From: Myxococcus sp. RHSTA-1-4
Lineage (GTDB): Bacteria; Myxococcota; Myxococcia; Myxococcales; Myxococcaceae
NCBI RefSeq assembly: GCF_020037125.1
Contig: NZ_JAIQDG010000047.1
Coordinates: 1-64,000 of the forward strand
DNA length: 64,000 bases
Reading direction: 5' to 3'
How positions within the stretch are numbered: position 1 is the first letter of the stretch; every line of letters begins with the position of its first letter. The notes below the pieces were generated by a model, which saw only the letters and a list, made by a program, of their open reading frames with translations, did no database searches and was not told the DNA's origin. Shown here in pieces: positions 1 to 8,848 of the stretch. Made by a program: the position numbers and the translations under genes.

Positions 1-18
1 CCCCAAATGCATGCCCTT

Positions 19-38
19 TGGAAGGAACGTTCCTTCCA
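19..38. promoter_or_regulatory. Perfect 20-bp palindrome, possible operator
   Basis: Seen directly: TGGAAGGAAC followed by its exact reverse complement GTTCCTTCCA, with no spacer. It lies about 70 bp beyond the stop of the minus-strand gene that ends at 111, in otherwise unassigned sequence. A dyad of this size is typical of a binding site for a dimeric repressor, but no regulator gene is visible beside it and the gene it might control would lie left of the window. No T-run follows, so a terminator is less likely. Confidence 0.35.
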
Positions 39-110
39 CTACGGCCTGTATAAACCGGGGGCCTGACATGGGGTCGGCGGGGCCCTGGGGCGGCTCGCGG
101 CCTCACGCCT

Positions 111-515
111 CTAGAATTGCCACTCCTTTCCCTTCTCGTTCAGCGCCTCCCGGGTCGCTGAGATGTCCCGAAGGGCTTTGAAAGGTGAGGAGTCGGCGAG
201 CTTCACCACGGAGTCGAGTACCACGCCCGCGAGCTGCGCATTGTCGGCGGCAATCGCACTGTCGAGCCGCTCGAAGAGGTCGCGGAAGTTCTTCTCCCGC
301 TCATCGAAGCTGCGGTCCAGGTAGTCCAGCAGCACGTCCCGCATGGCGTGGATGCGCTCCACTTCGACGCGGGCGCTCTCCTTCAGGCGGACCTGCTCCG
401 TCCGCTCCTTCTGGATGTCCCGAACGCAGTCGGCCACCATTTTGATGCCGGCGAGCACGTCGGCGATGCTGGCCGCGGACTGGGCAGCCCCGGCAGGCAG
501 CTTCTTGCTCTTCAT
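111..515 (-). CDS. Small helical protein of unknown function
   Basis: A 134-residue protein that I do not recognise. It is rich in Ala, Glu, Arg and Lys, with no signal peptide or membrane segment, and residues about 35-100 read as long amphipathic helices, possibly a coiled coil. Its ATG overlaps the stop of the upstream gene by four bases (ATGA at 512-515), so the two are almost certainly translated together. The partner is a glycine/alanine-rich membrane-type protein, so this one may be a cytoplasmic helical subunit of the same complex. That is inference from position only. Confidence 0.7.
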   Translation of the reverse strand: MKSKKLPAGAAQSAASIADVLAGIKMVADCVRDIQKERTEQVRLKESARVEVERIHAMRDVLLDYLDRSFDEREKNFRDLFERLDSAIAADNAQLAGVVLDSVVKLADSSPFKALRDISATREALNEKGKEWQF

Positions 516-1504
516 GCCAGGCCCTCCTCGAGCAGCCGGCGCTGCCGCGCCAGCAGCGTCTCTACCTGCGCGTCGATGCCACCGTCCGCCGTGAAGAGCT
601 GAACACGGAGCAACTCGCTCTCCGCCTTCACGAGCTGCATGGCCGTGGCGAACTTCCGCAGGTGCTGCTCGTTGTCCGCGTCGAACACGCCATCCAGGGT
701 CCAGAGCGCATCGAGGGCGCGGTTGGCACGCACATCCAGTTCCTGGGTCACCCAGCGAAGCTCGTCGACGCGCGCTCCCGCCTGGGTGAGCACCGCGAGC
801 GCAGCCTCGATGTGCGCTACCTTCTGCTCGACCTCGGCCGCATACGCCTCGGCCCTCGTCTTCGCCTTCTCACCCTCACGAGCGATGACGAAGCCGGCCA
901 CGGCCACGGCCGGAGCGATGGCGATTCCCCCCAGGATGACCGTTCCCCCCGCCACACCGAATCCTCCCGTCGCGAGGGAGCCCCCTCCCAGCCACGCAAG
1001 GACCGCGCTCTTGGCCGCCGCGCCAGAGAGTCCGGAGATGGCCGCTCCCGTGCCCGCTGTCGCGAAGCTCGTGACGAGGCCGGTGGTGACGGCGCTCGCA
1101 CCGGCGCCCGTGAGGGCGGCCGTGACAGCGCCCGAGAGGGTGCCACCTGCCTCCAGATACTGAGCCGCGAACTGGCGCACCTCCTCGCGGCTCACCCCCA
1201 ATGCACCAAGGCTGTCGAGCGCCGCGAGGCGGGCCTTCTGTTCGAGCCGCTCCAGGAAGTCGAAGAGGCGCCGGAACGTGGTGACTGTAACCGTTCGCCG
1301 CTGGCCCTCCAGCGCATCCAGTCGCGCCTGAAGCTCGGAGCGCCCCTCCTCGAGCCGAGCGACCCACGCTTTGTGGAGTGCCTCGGCGGCCTCGCCGGTC
1401 TCCCTGGCCTCCTTCATCGACTGAATGCCGTCGTACGCCTTCTTTCCTCCGTACCCGGCCAGGCCCGCGAGAAAGAGGGCTGCTGGAATGAGCGGCAGCG
1501 GCAT
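512..1504 (-). CDS. Gly/Ala-rich membrane-type protein of unknown function
   Basis: About 330 residues. I chose the ATG at 1504 because a GGGGGAGGA ribosome site lies just upstream; the frame stays open further upstream, but that part has shadow-like composition. Residues 1-20 form a hydrophobic N-terminal segment. A charged helical part follows to about 110, then a long stretch rich in Gly, Ala, Thr and Val (about 115-215) that could form two or more membrane helices, then a second helical tail. This helix/glycine-hairpin/helix layout recalls membrane-inserting helical proteins, but I can name no family. It is coupled to the downstream 134-residue gene. Confidence 0.65.
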   Translation of the reverse strand: MPLPLIPAALFLAGLAGYGGKKAYDGIQSMKEARETGEAAEALHKAWVARLEEGRSELQARLDALEGQRRTVTVTTFRRLFDFLERLEQKARLAALDSLGALGVSREEVRQFAAQYLEAGGTLSGAVTAALTGAGASAVTTGLVTSFATAGTGAAISGLSGAAAKSAVLAWLGGGSLATGGFGVAGGTVILGGIAIAPAVAVAGFVIAREGEKAKTRAEAYAAEVEQKVAHIEAALAVLTQAGARVDELRWVTQELDVRANRALDALWTLDGVFDADNEQHLRKFATAMQLVKAESELLRVQLFTADGGIDAQVETLLARQRRLLEEGLA

Positions 1505-1679
1505 GACACGTCCTCCCCCGGAAAGCTCGGAGTCTGCCCGCTTCCCCAGCTGCCGGAAACACGGGACTGGGACTCGGCGGTCATCCCCGGGGAGTATTGA
1601 GTTGTGGAGGCAATCGCAATCCAGGAGCACGGAGCGGTGACTGTGACTTTCAGCGCCCGTTCCGCATAATCCGCCGGGA

Positions 1680-2726
1680 ATGTCCCTTCCCGCCCTGGTC
1701 CGGGGGGCCGGCCTCGCCGCCGCGCTCGTCCTGCTCGCCTCGTGCCGCATCGAGTCCGCCGCGCCCTCATCCGGGCCCGCGGCCGCCAGCGAGGGCGCAC
1801 CCTCCGGGGACGTCTGGGTCTACACGTCCATGTACCGGCACGTGCTGGACGCGCTGGACCCGCTGCTGAAGGAGAAGCTCCCCGGCGTGCAGGTCCACTG
1901 GTATCAGGCCGGCAGCGAGAAGGTGGCCAGCCGGCTGGAAGCCGAGCGCGCCGCGGGCGCCGTCCGTGCCGACCTCCTCGCCACGTCGGACCCGTTCCTC
2001 TACGAGCGGCTCGCGCGGGAGGGAGCCTTCGCGCGCTACGCTTCCCCGTATGTGCTCCGGGTCCCCCGCCCGCTGGTGGACCTGGACGCGCGCTACGCGG
2101 CCATCCGCCTGTCCACCATGGTCCTCGTCCACCGCGAGGGCACCACGCCCGCGCCGTCCTCCTTCGCCGAGCTGGTGAATGGCCGCTGGAAGGGGCGCGT
2201 GGCCATCGGCGACCCGCTCACCTCGGGCACCGCCTTCACCTGGGCCGTGTTCTGCCAGGCGAAGTACGGCGATGCGTTCTTCACCGGCCTGCGCGAGCGC
2301 GGCGCCATCGTCGCGGGCGGCAACGCGGCGGTGCTCCAGAAGGTGGAGAGCGGCGAGGCCGACGCGGGCGTGCTGCTGCTGGAGAACGCCCTGGCGGCCC
2401 GGGCGCGCGGCAGTCCCATCTCCGTGGTGTGGCCCACGGACGGCGCCGTCGTCATCCCCGGCCCGGTGGCCCTCTTCGCGACGACGCCCAACCCCGTGGC
2501 CGCGAAGGCCGTGCTGGACGTGCTCCTGTCTCCCGAGGGGCAGCGCCTCATCGTCGAGAAGGGCGACATGCACGCGGTGGACCCACGGCTCGGTGGGCCG
2601 CGTGGCGAGCCCGGCGTGGAGGAATTGCTGGAGCGCTCGCGGCCGTGGACACCCGCGCTCGTCGAGCTGGGGCTCACGCGCGGCGGGGCCATCAAGGAGA
2701 CCTTCACCCGGGCCTTCGCGCGATGA
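1680..2726 (+). CDS. ABC transporter substrate-binding lipoprotein, ferric-iron type
   Basis: 348 residues. A signal peptide ends in a lipobox (LLASC, lipidated Cys22), so the mature protein should be membrane-anchored. The body (from about residue 42, VWVYTSMYRH) has the fold signature of family 1 solute-binding proteins of the AfuA/FbpA type: an extended Ser/Thr-rich first strand, the DPLTSGTAF segment near 180, and a C-terminal region ending in LSPEGQRLI. Known members bind Fe3+ or small anions such as phosphonates; the substrate cannot be told here. No clear ribosome site precedes the ATG, and a TANNNT-like CATAAT lies only 9 bp upstream, so a leaderless transcript is possible. The stop overlaps the permease start (ATGA). 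Confidence 0.85.
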   Translation: MSLPALVRGAGLAAALVLLASCRIESAAPSSGPAAASEGAPSGDVWVYTSMYRHVLDALDPLLKEKLPGVQVHWYQAGSEKVASRLEAERAAGAVRADLLATSDPFLYERLAREGAFARYASPYVLRVPRPLVDLDARYAAIRLSTMVLVHREGTTPAPSSFAELVNGRWKGRVAIGDPLTSGTAFTWAVFCQAKYGDAFFTGLRERGAIVAGGNAAVLQKVESGEADAGVLLLENALAARARGSPISVVWPTDGAVVIPGPVALFATTPNPVAAKAVLDVLLSPEGQRLIVEKGDMHAVDPRLGGPRGEPGVEELLERSRPWTPALVELGLTRGGAIKETFTRAFAR

Positions 2727-4390
2727 AGGCGGCCTCGGCGCGGTGGCTCGGCCTGGGTGCGTGGCTGGTGCCCATCCTCTTCTTCGCCGTGGGCCCCGTC
2801 GGGGCGCTGCTCCTGCGAGGCACGGGGGCTCACGGCGACGCGGGCCTGGCCTGGCTGGCCTCGGAGACCGGAGCGCTGGGGAACACGCTGGGCATCTCCG
2901 CCGGGGCGGCGGCGCTCGCGTTCCTGCTGGGCGCGCCGCTGTCGCTGCTGCTGTTCCGTACGGACCTGCCGCTGCGCGGCGCCTTCACGGTGCTCTTCAC
3001 CCTGCCCTCCGCGATTCCGGCGTTCATCTGGGGCATGGGGTGGCTGTCGCTCGCCAGCCCTCGCGCGGGCTACCTCAACCGCCTGCTGGGCGACGGCGCC
3101 TTCGACATCTATGGCCCGGCGGGCATCGCCTTCGTCGAGGGCTTGTCGGGGCTGCCGCTGGTGCTGCTGGCGGGGGCCGCGGCGCTCCGGCGGGTGGACC
3201 CGGCGCTGGAGGAAGCCGCGCGGGTGTGCGGCGCTTCACCCCTGCGCGCGCTGCTGACGACGACGCTGCCCCTGGCCCTGCCGTCGCTGCTGTCGGGCAC
3301 GGTGATGGTGTTCCTCATGGCCGCGTCGTCCTTCGGCGTTCCGTACCTCCTGGGTGTGTCGGCCTCACCGCCCACGCGGGTGCTCACCACGCGAATCTAC
3401 GAGCTGGTGCTGTTGGGTGGGGATGCGGGCCTGGCACGCGCCTCGGTGCTGGCCACCGCGCTCCTGCTGCTCACGCCCCTGGCGCTCCTGGCGACATGGG
3501 CCCTGGGACGCTCCGGCCGTGTGCGGCTGAGCGCGGGCAAGGGCGTGGCCTCCCGTCTCCTTCCGCTGGGCCGTGCGCGTGGGTCCGCTCTGGTGGCCGT
3601 GGGCCTCACCTGCGTGCTGCTGGTGCTGCTCCCGCTGGGCGCCATCCTCCTCACGTCCATGCAGCGCAGCTTCGGCGCGGAGCTGGCGTGGCGGGAGCTG
3701 ACGCTGGCGCACTGGTCCGGCGTCCTGCTGGAGCCGCGCACACTGCGCGCCACGGGGCGCAGCCTGCTGCTGGCCGCGGGGGCGGGAGGGCTGGTGTGCG
3801 TGCTGGGGCTCGCGGCCGCGGTGTTGCAACGGAGCTTCCGCCGGCTCGGGGCGGGAGTGGAGGCGCTCGCCGTATGGCCCTACGCCGTCCCGGGCACGGT
3901 GGTGGCGCTGGCGTTGCTGCTCGCCTTCTCGCGGGACCTGCGCTTCATCCTGCTCGGCCGGGCCGCCTTCGTGCTCGCGCTGGCGCACACGCCGTGGCTG
4001 CTGCTCATCGCCTACGCGGCGAAGTACCTCGCGCTCGGAGCGCGGAACAGCGCGGAGGCGCTGGCGCAAATCGACCCGTCACTCGCGGAGGCGGCACGGG
4101 TGAGCGGCGCGGGCCCGGTACGCGCGTTCGTGGACGCGCCGCTGCCGTTGCTGCGCCCGGCGCTCACGGTGGCGTTCGTGCTGGCCTTCCTCGCCTGCGC
4201 GACGGAGATAACGATGTCCGTGCTCCTCGTGCCCGCGGGCTCGGAGGTGCTGGGCACGCTCCTGTTCGAGCTGCAGAGCTACGCGGACCCGGCCGCCGCG
4301 GCGGTGCTGGCCTGTGCCTTCGTGGCGCTGGTGGTGGTGGGCCAGTCGGTGCTCGCGCTGGTGGGCCGGCGCACGGTGGAGGTGCGGTGA
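2723..4390 (+). CDS. ABC transporter permease, two fused inner-membrane domains
   Basis: 555 residues from the ATG that overlaps the binding-protein stop. About twelve hydrophobic segments fall into two homologous halves, each with a cytoplasmic EAA-type loop: EEAARVCGASPLRALL in the first half and AEAARVSGAGPVRAFV in the second. This duplicated arrangement is typical of FbpB/SfuB-type permeases of ferric-iron importers. It would form the channel for the lipoprotein upstream, powered by the ATPase at 4461. The frame stays open far upstream of the chosen ATG, but that part overlaps the binding-protein gene and is not credible. Confidence 0.88.
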   Translation: MKAASARWLGLGAWLVPILFFAVGPVGALLLRGTGAHGDAGLAWLASETGALGNTLGISAGAAALAFLLGAPLSLLLFRTDLPLRGAFTVLFTLPSAIPAFIWGMGWLSLASPRAGYLNRLLGDGAFDIYGPAGIAFVEGLSGLPLVLLAGAAALRRVDPALEEAARVCGASPLRALLTTTLPLALPSLLSGTVMVFLMAASSFGVPYLLGVSASPPTRVLTTRIYELVLLGGDAGLARASVLATALLLLTPLALLATWALGRSGRVRLSAGKGVASRLLPLGRARGSALVAVGLTCVLLVLLPLGAILLTSMQRSFGAELAWRELTLAHWSGVLLEPRTLRATGRSLLLAAGAGGLVCVLGLAAAVLQRSFRRLGAGVEALAVWPYAVPGTVVALALLLAFSRDLRFILLGRAAFVLALAHTPWLLLIAYAAKYLALGARNSAEALAQIDPSLAEAARVSGAGPVRAFVDAPLPLLRPALTVAFVLAFLACATEITMSVLLVPAGSEVLGTLLFELQSYADPAAAAVLACAFVALVVVGQSVLALVGRRTVEVR

Positions 4391-4461
4391 TGGGAATGGC
4401 GCCCGGAGTGCTGGAGCAGACGCGCAGGCGAGTGGACCGGCGCACGAGGGAGGCTCGGTGA
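4390..4461 (+). CDS. Intercalated 23-codon micro-ORF, coupled on both sides
   Basis: A tiny open frame (begins MGMAPGVLEQ, ends REAR) fills the whole gap between permease and ATPase. Its ATG overlaps the permease stop (TGATG at 4388-4392) and its stop overlaps the ATPase ATG (TGATG at 4459-4463). The peptide is Arg-rich and matches nothing I know. It could be a relay that carries ribosomes to the ATPase gene, a remnant of a shortened gene, or chance. Both junctions share CGGTGATGG, so a junction duplication is possible. See the clearer cases at 22096-22206 and 26179-26312. Confidence 0.3.
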   Translation: MGMAPGVLEQTRRRVDRRTREAR

Positions 4462-5495
4462 TGGCGTCCATCGCGCTGGGGGGCCTGTTCAAGTCGTACG
4501 GCGCCACGCCGGTGGTGCGGGGCCTCAGCCTGGACGTACGCGAGGGGGAGCTGGTCTCCCTGCTCGGGCCGTCAGGCTGCGGGAAGACGACGACGCTGCG
4601 AATGCTGGCGGGGCTGGAGCATCCGGACTCGGGCGTCATCCGCATTGGCGGGGAGACGGTGACCGGGCCCGGAGTGCGCGTTCCTCCCGAGCGCCGCGGG
4701 CTGGGCATGGTCTTCCAGAGCTACGCCGTCTGGCCCCACCGCTCCGTGGAGGAGAACGTGGCCTACCCGCTGACGCTGCGGCGCCTGGCGAAGGCGGAGG
4801 TGGCGTCGCGCGTGAAGGAGGCACTGAGGTGGGTGCGGCTGGAGGCGCTCGCGACGCGCAGGCCGCACGAGCTGTCGGGTGGCCAGCTCCAGCGCGTGGC
4901 GCTCGCGAGGGCGCTGGTGGCCAGCCCGCGCGTGCTGCTGCTGGACGAGCCGCTGTCCAACCTGGACGCCGCCCTGCGCGAGGAGCTGCGCGCGGAAATC
5001 GCCGCCCTGCGCGCGAGGCTGGGCACCACCATGGTCTTCGTCACGCACGACCAGGGCGAGGCGCTGGCCCTGTCGGACCGCATCGCGGTGATGAACCAGG
5101 GCGTCATCGAGCAGGTGGACGCGCCCGAGCGGCTCTACCGTGAGCCCGCGACGCCCTTCGTCGCGGGCTTCGTCGGAGGAGCGAATGTCCTCGTGGGCCA
5201 GGTCCGCGACGGCGCGTTCCACACCGCCCAGGGAGACACGAGGTTCCCCCTGCCGCCGGGGACAGCCGCTCCGGACGGCCCCTGCACGCTGGTCGTCCGC
5301 CCGGAGGACCTGGAATTGGGCGCGGAGGGCACGCCGCTGCCCCTCTCCGCGCGCCTGTTCCTCGGGCACGCCGCGGAGTACCGCTTCCCGGTGGGGGGCA
5401 CGCTGCTACGCGTGGTGGGCCCGCCCCGCGAGGTGCGCGCGGGCGAGGTGCTGCCCGTGCGCATCGCGAAGGCAAAGCTGTTCGCCACCGGGTGA
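4461..5495 (+). CDS. ABC transporter ATP-binding protein, ferric-iron type
   Basis: 344 residues. The complete ATPase core is present: Walker A GPSGCGKTTT (36-45), Q-loop Gln86, signature LSGGQ (138-142), Walker B LLLDEP (159-164) and switch His196. The C-terminal third (about 235-344) is a TOBE-like regulatory domain, as in FbpC/PotA/UgpC-type ATPases. The ATG at 4461 is preceded by GAGGGAGG; the longer open frame reaches back into the permease and is not used. It ends a three-gene importer operon. Confidence 0.9.
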   Translation: MASIALGGLFKSYGATPVVRGLSLDVREGELVSLLGPSGCGKTTTLRMLAGLEHPDSGVIRIGGETVTGPGVRVPPERRGLGMVFQSYAVWPHRSVEENVAYPLTLRRLAKAEVASRVKEALRWVRLEALATRRPHELSGGQLQRVALARALVASPRVLLLDEPLSNLDAALREELRAEIAALRARLGTTMVFVTHDQGEALALSDRIAVMNQGVIEQVDAPERLYREPATPFVAGFVGGANVLVGQVRDGAFHTAQGDTRFPLPPGTAAPDGPCTLVVRPEDLELGAEGTPLPLSARLFLGHAAEYRFPVGGTLLRVVGPPREVRAGEVLPVRIAKAKLFATG

Positions 5496-5525
5496 GCTGG
5501 CCCGACGCCCCCGGAAACCTCGAGC

Positions 5526-6110
5526 TCAGCCCTTCTTCGCGGGACGCACGGGCACGGAGACCTGCGTGTTCTCCCACGAGATGTTCAGCGCGGTGCCCTT
5601 GTCGTCGAAGGCAATCGTGAAGGCCTCGTAGGTGTCCGCGCTCTTCTTCACCGGCACGTCCACGCGCAGGACGTCATTGTCCTTGTTGTACTTGTAGGCG
5701 CCCCACTGGCCGACGTCCTTGTTGACGATGAGGGTCCACTTGTCCGCCTGGGGAATGGTGAAGAGCGAGTAGGTCCCCGCCGGGAGCCGCTTGCCCGCGA
5801 GCTCGATGTCGGCCGTCGCCGTCAGCTCGGTGGCGGCGTTCGCGCCCAGGCGCCACACCTCGCCATAGGGCACCAGCTTGCCGAAGATGACGCGCTTCTG
5901 GCCCGTCTTCGGGTCCTGGATGCGGGGCGAGTTGTACGTCACCTTCACGTACGTGGTGTCGTCCAGCTTCTCCGCCGTCATCTCCAGCGGGCTGACGGGG
6001 GCCTTCGCGGGCGGGATGCTCTTCTGCGCCAGCGCGGGCGTGGCGGCGAGGAAGACGAGCGCGGCCAGGGTCGGGATGCTCAGGTGCGAGGTGAGTCGAC
6101 GGTGCGTCAT
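5526..6110 (-). CDS. DUF2911 secreted protein
   Basis: 194 residues. The ATG at 6110 has GAGGG upstream and begins a clean signal peptide (hydrophobic core about 12-24, cleavage after ALA near 28). The mature part matches DUF2911: the SPRIQDPKTGQKRVIFG segment, the GEVWRLGANAATEL motif and LPAGTYSLFTIP. Members are predicted periplasmic beta-sandwich proteins of unknown function, widespread in Bacteroidetes and myxobacteria. It converges on the ABC ATPase with about 30 bp between them, where I see no clear terminator. Confidence 0.85.
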   Translation of the reverse strand: MTHRRLTSHLSIPTLAALVFLAATPALAQKSIPPAKAPVSPLEMTAEKLDDTTYVKVTYNSPRIQDPKTGQKRVIFGKLVPYGEVWRLGANAATELTATADIELAGKRLPAGTYSLFTIPQADKWTLIVNKDVGQWGAYKYNKDNDVLRVDVPVKKSADTYEAFTIAFDDKGTALNISWENTQVSVPVRPAKKG

Positions 6111-6236
6111 GGGTTGGGCCCTCTGTCGTGAAGGAAGAACGGAAGCGGCGCCGGACCGTAGCATCGGGTCCGGCAGGGGTACCCCCGCTTCTTCCGGGCC
6201 CCTGGAACGCCGGACGGGGCCGCCCATTCCCCGGAA

Positions 6237-6815
6237 CTACCGCTCGCCGTCGCGCAGGCCCATGGCGATGACGGCCCACTCGTCGGTGGCGTCCCGGTAC
6301 GTCTCGATGACCTCGAAGCCGACGCGTGCGTGGGCCCGCATGGAGCGCGTGTTGCGCGTGGCCACCTCCGTCACCATGCAGTCGAAGCGTCCCCCGTAGC
6401 TGGCGCGGTGCTCACGGTAGAGCGCGTCGAACACCCCCTGGCCCCGGTACGCCTCGGCCACGCACACCTGGCCCATGACGTAGTAGCGGGAGTCGCGGAG
6501 CGGCCGGCCGCGCCAGCTCAGCGTCTCCAGGAGCTGGAACATGGGCTCCAGGATGGGGACGAAGGCGCGGGCCTCCACCGGCATCACCAGCGCATAACCC
6601 GCGAGCTGCTCGCCCTCCCTGGCGATGACGCTCGGCGCGAGCGCGTGCATCCGCTCCAACACGTCCAGCGTGTGGGACACGGTGACGAAGCCCTCACGCG
6701 CGGCCTGCTCGGGTGAGACGTGGCCGCGCAGGTTGGCGGCCTGGAGCCGGAGAATCTGCTCCAGCTCCTCTCTGCGCGTGACGAGGCAGGTCCGAAGCGT
6801 GGGCGACGGGGGCAT
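6237..6815 (-). CDS. GNAT-family acetyltransferase
   Basis: 192 residues. The acetyl-CoA binding signature is seen as VCVAEAYRGQGVFDALYREH (about 118-137, the R/Q-x-x-G-x-A-type loop), followed by the final strand-helix region with TRNTRSMRAHARVGFEVIETY. Known GNAT enzymes transfer an acetyl group from acetyl-CoA to an amine, but the acceptor here is unknown. The gene is divergent from the DUF2277 gene with only 28 bp between the two starts, so their promoters must overlap the coding ends. Confidence 0.85.
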   Translation of the reverse strand: MPPSPTLRTCLVTRREELEQILRLQAANLRGHVSPEQAAREGFVTVSHTLDVLERMHALAPSVIAREGEQLAGYALVMPVEARAFVPILEPMFQLLETLSWRGRPLRDSRYYVMGQVCVAEAYRGQGVFDALYREHRASYGGRFDCMVTEVATRNTRSMRAHARVGFEVIETYRDATDEWAVIAMGLRDGER

Positions 6816-6843
6816 GGTGCGGGCTTTCTAGTACGCTCGGGCC

Positions 6844-7113
6844 ATGTGCCGGAACATCAAGCCGCTGTTCAACTTCTCGCCTCCCGCCACCGACGAGGAC
6901 ATCCGCGCGGCGGCGCTGCAGTTCGTCCGCAAGATTGCCGGTACGCGCAAACCCTCGAAGCAGAACACCGACGCCTTCGAGGTCGCCGTCGAGGAAATCT
7001 TCCAGAGCTCGAAGCGCATGCTGGACGGACTGGTGGCGACCACGCCGCCCCGGGACAGGGCACGCTTCGAGGCCATGAAGCGGCTGCGCTACAAGGAGGC
7101 GAAGCCGCGCTGA
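6844..7113 (+). CDS. DUF2277 family small protein
   Basis: 89 residues, full length for the family. It starts MCRNIKPLFNF and contains IRAAALQFVRKIAGT and a helical C-terminus, which together match DUF2277, a small conserved bacterial family with no known role. It has no signal peptide and is likely cytoplasmic. Divergent from the acetyltransferase at 6237-6815. Confidence 0.85.
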   Translation: MCRNIKPLFNFSPPATDEDIRAAALQFVRKIAGTRKPSKQNTDAFEVAVEEIFQSSKRMLDGLVATTPPRDRARFEAMKRLRYKEAKPR

Positions 7114-7143
7114 GGCGGCGGGCGCATTCCTCCCGCCCGCGGG

Positions 7144-8073
7144 CTACGTCCCCGCCGGGCCGCCGGACGGGGTCGAGTCCCCCACCGCCGCGGTCAGCCG
7201 GGGCCCGCGCCAGAATCGCAGGAAGGCCGTGAGGTAGCCCGGCCGCTCGCGGGTCGGGTCGTCATGGCGCGGCAGGTACAGCCAGGGCACGCGCGGGTGC
7301 TGGTGGTGGGCCAGGTGCCAGTTGAAGTGCAGCAGCAGCGCCTCGTACAGCGGATGCGCCCGCAGGTTGTGCGCTCCGTCCAGCACATGCCTCGGGCTGT
7401 GCGCGTGGGTGACGTACTGCTGCGCCGACCAGTTCAGCCCGAAGAGCGCATACAGCAGCAGGTAGCGCCCGGGTGACAGGCCCAGCGCGAGCACCAGGCC
7501 CACGTGCAGCAACACCACGCCGGCGCACTCCGCGCGGATGCGGCGCATGAAGGACGCGGGGATGCCCTCCACCATGGCCACGGCGGAGGGGTCCTTCACC
7601 AGCCGGCCACGCAGCGCCCCGGGCGCCACCAGCACCACGGCCATCGCCAGCGGCACCAGCAGCCAGAAGCCGCCCAGGTAGAGGGCATAGAAGATGACGT
7701 GTTTCCGCCGCACGTCGTCCCCCGGGTAGTACAGGTCGAACATCTCCGCGTCGCTGCGGTTGCGGCGGTGGTGCCCCAGGTGGCACGCGCGAAGGAACGT
7801 GAAGGGCCCGGGGAAGAACGCCGCCAGCAGCAGGCCGAAGCCCTCGTTGACCGCCGGGTGCGAGTGGAAGACGCGGTGTTCGGCCTCGTGCAGCAGCGAG
7901 TACAGCGGCAGGAAGAGGAAGGAGAAGGCCACGCCCGCGCCCAGCACGCCCGGCCACCCGTCCGCGCGCGAGGCGAGCCACTGCAACGCCACACCTCCGG
8001 TGACGATGACGAGCGCCAGCGCCACGTTGACGCGGCCCGGAGGCGCGGGAATGTCCACGGGTGCGCCGCTCAC
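7144..8073 (-). CDS. Fatty-acid desaturase superfamily membrane protein
   Basis: 309 residues from a GTG that overlaps the stop of the upstream PAP2 gene (GTGA at 8070-8073). Three histidine clusters of the membrane di-iron desaturase/hydroxylase family are seen: HEAEH (62-66), HLGHH (98-102) and HLAHH near 262, with HSPRH in between. Four or more hydrophobic segments surround them. Such enzymes use O2 to introduce double bonds or hydroxyl groups into acyl chains or carotenoid-like lipids; the substrate is unknown. Co-translation with a lipid-phosphatase-type gene suggests lipid remodelling. Confidence 0.82.
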   Translation of the reverse strand: MSGAPVDIPAPPGRVNVALALVIVTGGVALQWLASRADGWPGVLGAGVAFSFLFLPLYSLLHEAEHRVFHSHPAVNEGFGLLLAAFFPGPFTFLRACHLGHHRRNRSDAEMFDLYYPGDDVRRKHVIFYALYLGGFWLLVPLAMAVVLVAPGALRGRLVKDPSAVAMVEGIPASFMRRIRAECAGVVLLHVGLVLALGLSPGRYLLLYALFGLNWSAQQYVTHAHSPRHVLDGAHNLRAHPLYEALLLHFNWHLAHHQHPRVPWLYLPRHDDPTRERPGYLTAFLRFWRGPRLTAAVGDSTPSGGPAGT

Positions 8074-8723
8074 GGAGTCCTCACCGCGGTCACGGGCGTC
8101 ACCGCCTCCGCGAGCCCCCGCGCGGGCCAGCGGCGGAAGAACAGCGCATGCGCCGCGAGCGCCACCACCCCACCGCCGAGCACATCCACCAGGAAATGCT
8201 GCTTCACGGTGAGCGTGGACACGGAGATGAGCGCGGCCCACACCAGCCACAGCACGCCGGCGCGCCGGTGCCGCAACCGCAGCGCCCCGAGCACGGTGAC
8301 GGCGACGTGGAGACTCGGAAAGGTGTTGCCCGGCAGGTCCTGCGACCACATCACCCGGAACTGCTCACGCCAGTACGGCGACGCAATCGCCTCCACCGGC
8401 GGGCGCGGGAAGTGCGACGTGAAGAGGAAGAAGCCCAGGTAGCACAGCGCGTTCACCACCAGCACCGCGCCCAGCATCCGCACGTACTCCTCCGCCTCCA
8501 GCGCCCACGCCGCCACCAGCGGGAAGACGAAGAAGGACGTATAGACGACGTACGTCCAGGGAATGAACGGAATGGCCGCGTCCACCGGCAGCGACAGGTC
8601 GAAGCGCGGCGGCAGGTTCGCGTTGAGCCACCAGTAACACTGGAAGGTCCCCATGAGGACGGCCACCGTGGTGGCCAGGCGGCCGGCGAAGCGGCGGTTG
8701 AGGCGCAGCAACAGCTCCCGCAT
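8070..8723 (-). CDS. PAP2-type phosphatase / inositolphosphotransferase-like membrane protein
   Basis: 217 residues from the ATG at 8723, which has a GGAAGGA site upstream; an earlier in-frame ATG lacks one. Six hydrophobic segments are present. The PAP2 signature is seen as PGNTFPSLHVA followed by KQHFLVDVLGG, giving the two catalytic His and the Asp. The spacing fits the Aur1/Ipt1-like PAP2 branch rather than classic PgpB. Known members hydrolyse or transfer lipid phosphate groups at the membrane. Its stop overlaps the start of the desaturase gene. Confidence 0.8.
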   Translation of the reverse strand: MRELLLRLNRRFAGRLATTVAVLMGTFQCYWWLNANLPPRFDLSLPVDAAIPFIPWTYVVYTSFFVFPLVAAWALEAEEYVRMLGAVLVVNALCYLGFFLFTSHFPRPPVEAIASPYWREQFRVMWSQDLPGNTFPSLHVAVTVLGALRLRHRRAGVLWLVWAALISVSTLTVKQHFLVDVLGGGVVALAAHALFFRRWPARGLAEAVTPVTAVRTP

Positions 8724-8848
8724 GGCCCTTCCTTCCATCCTCCAGAGGCGGACCCGCCCGGATGTGAGCACGGCGCGAGGCTCCCTGCCAACGCACGGCC
8801 CGCGTGGGGTCCACGGCGCCTTTCTCGCGTAGGCTCCCCATCCGCCGC

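Noticed and set aside
1742-2722. An 882-codon frame that would extend the permease far upstream
   Set aside because: The extra part lies over the binding-protein gene in another frame and is Arg/Gly/Pro noise. The ATG at 2723 overlaps the previous stop, as in many operons here.
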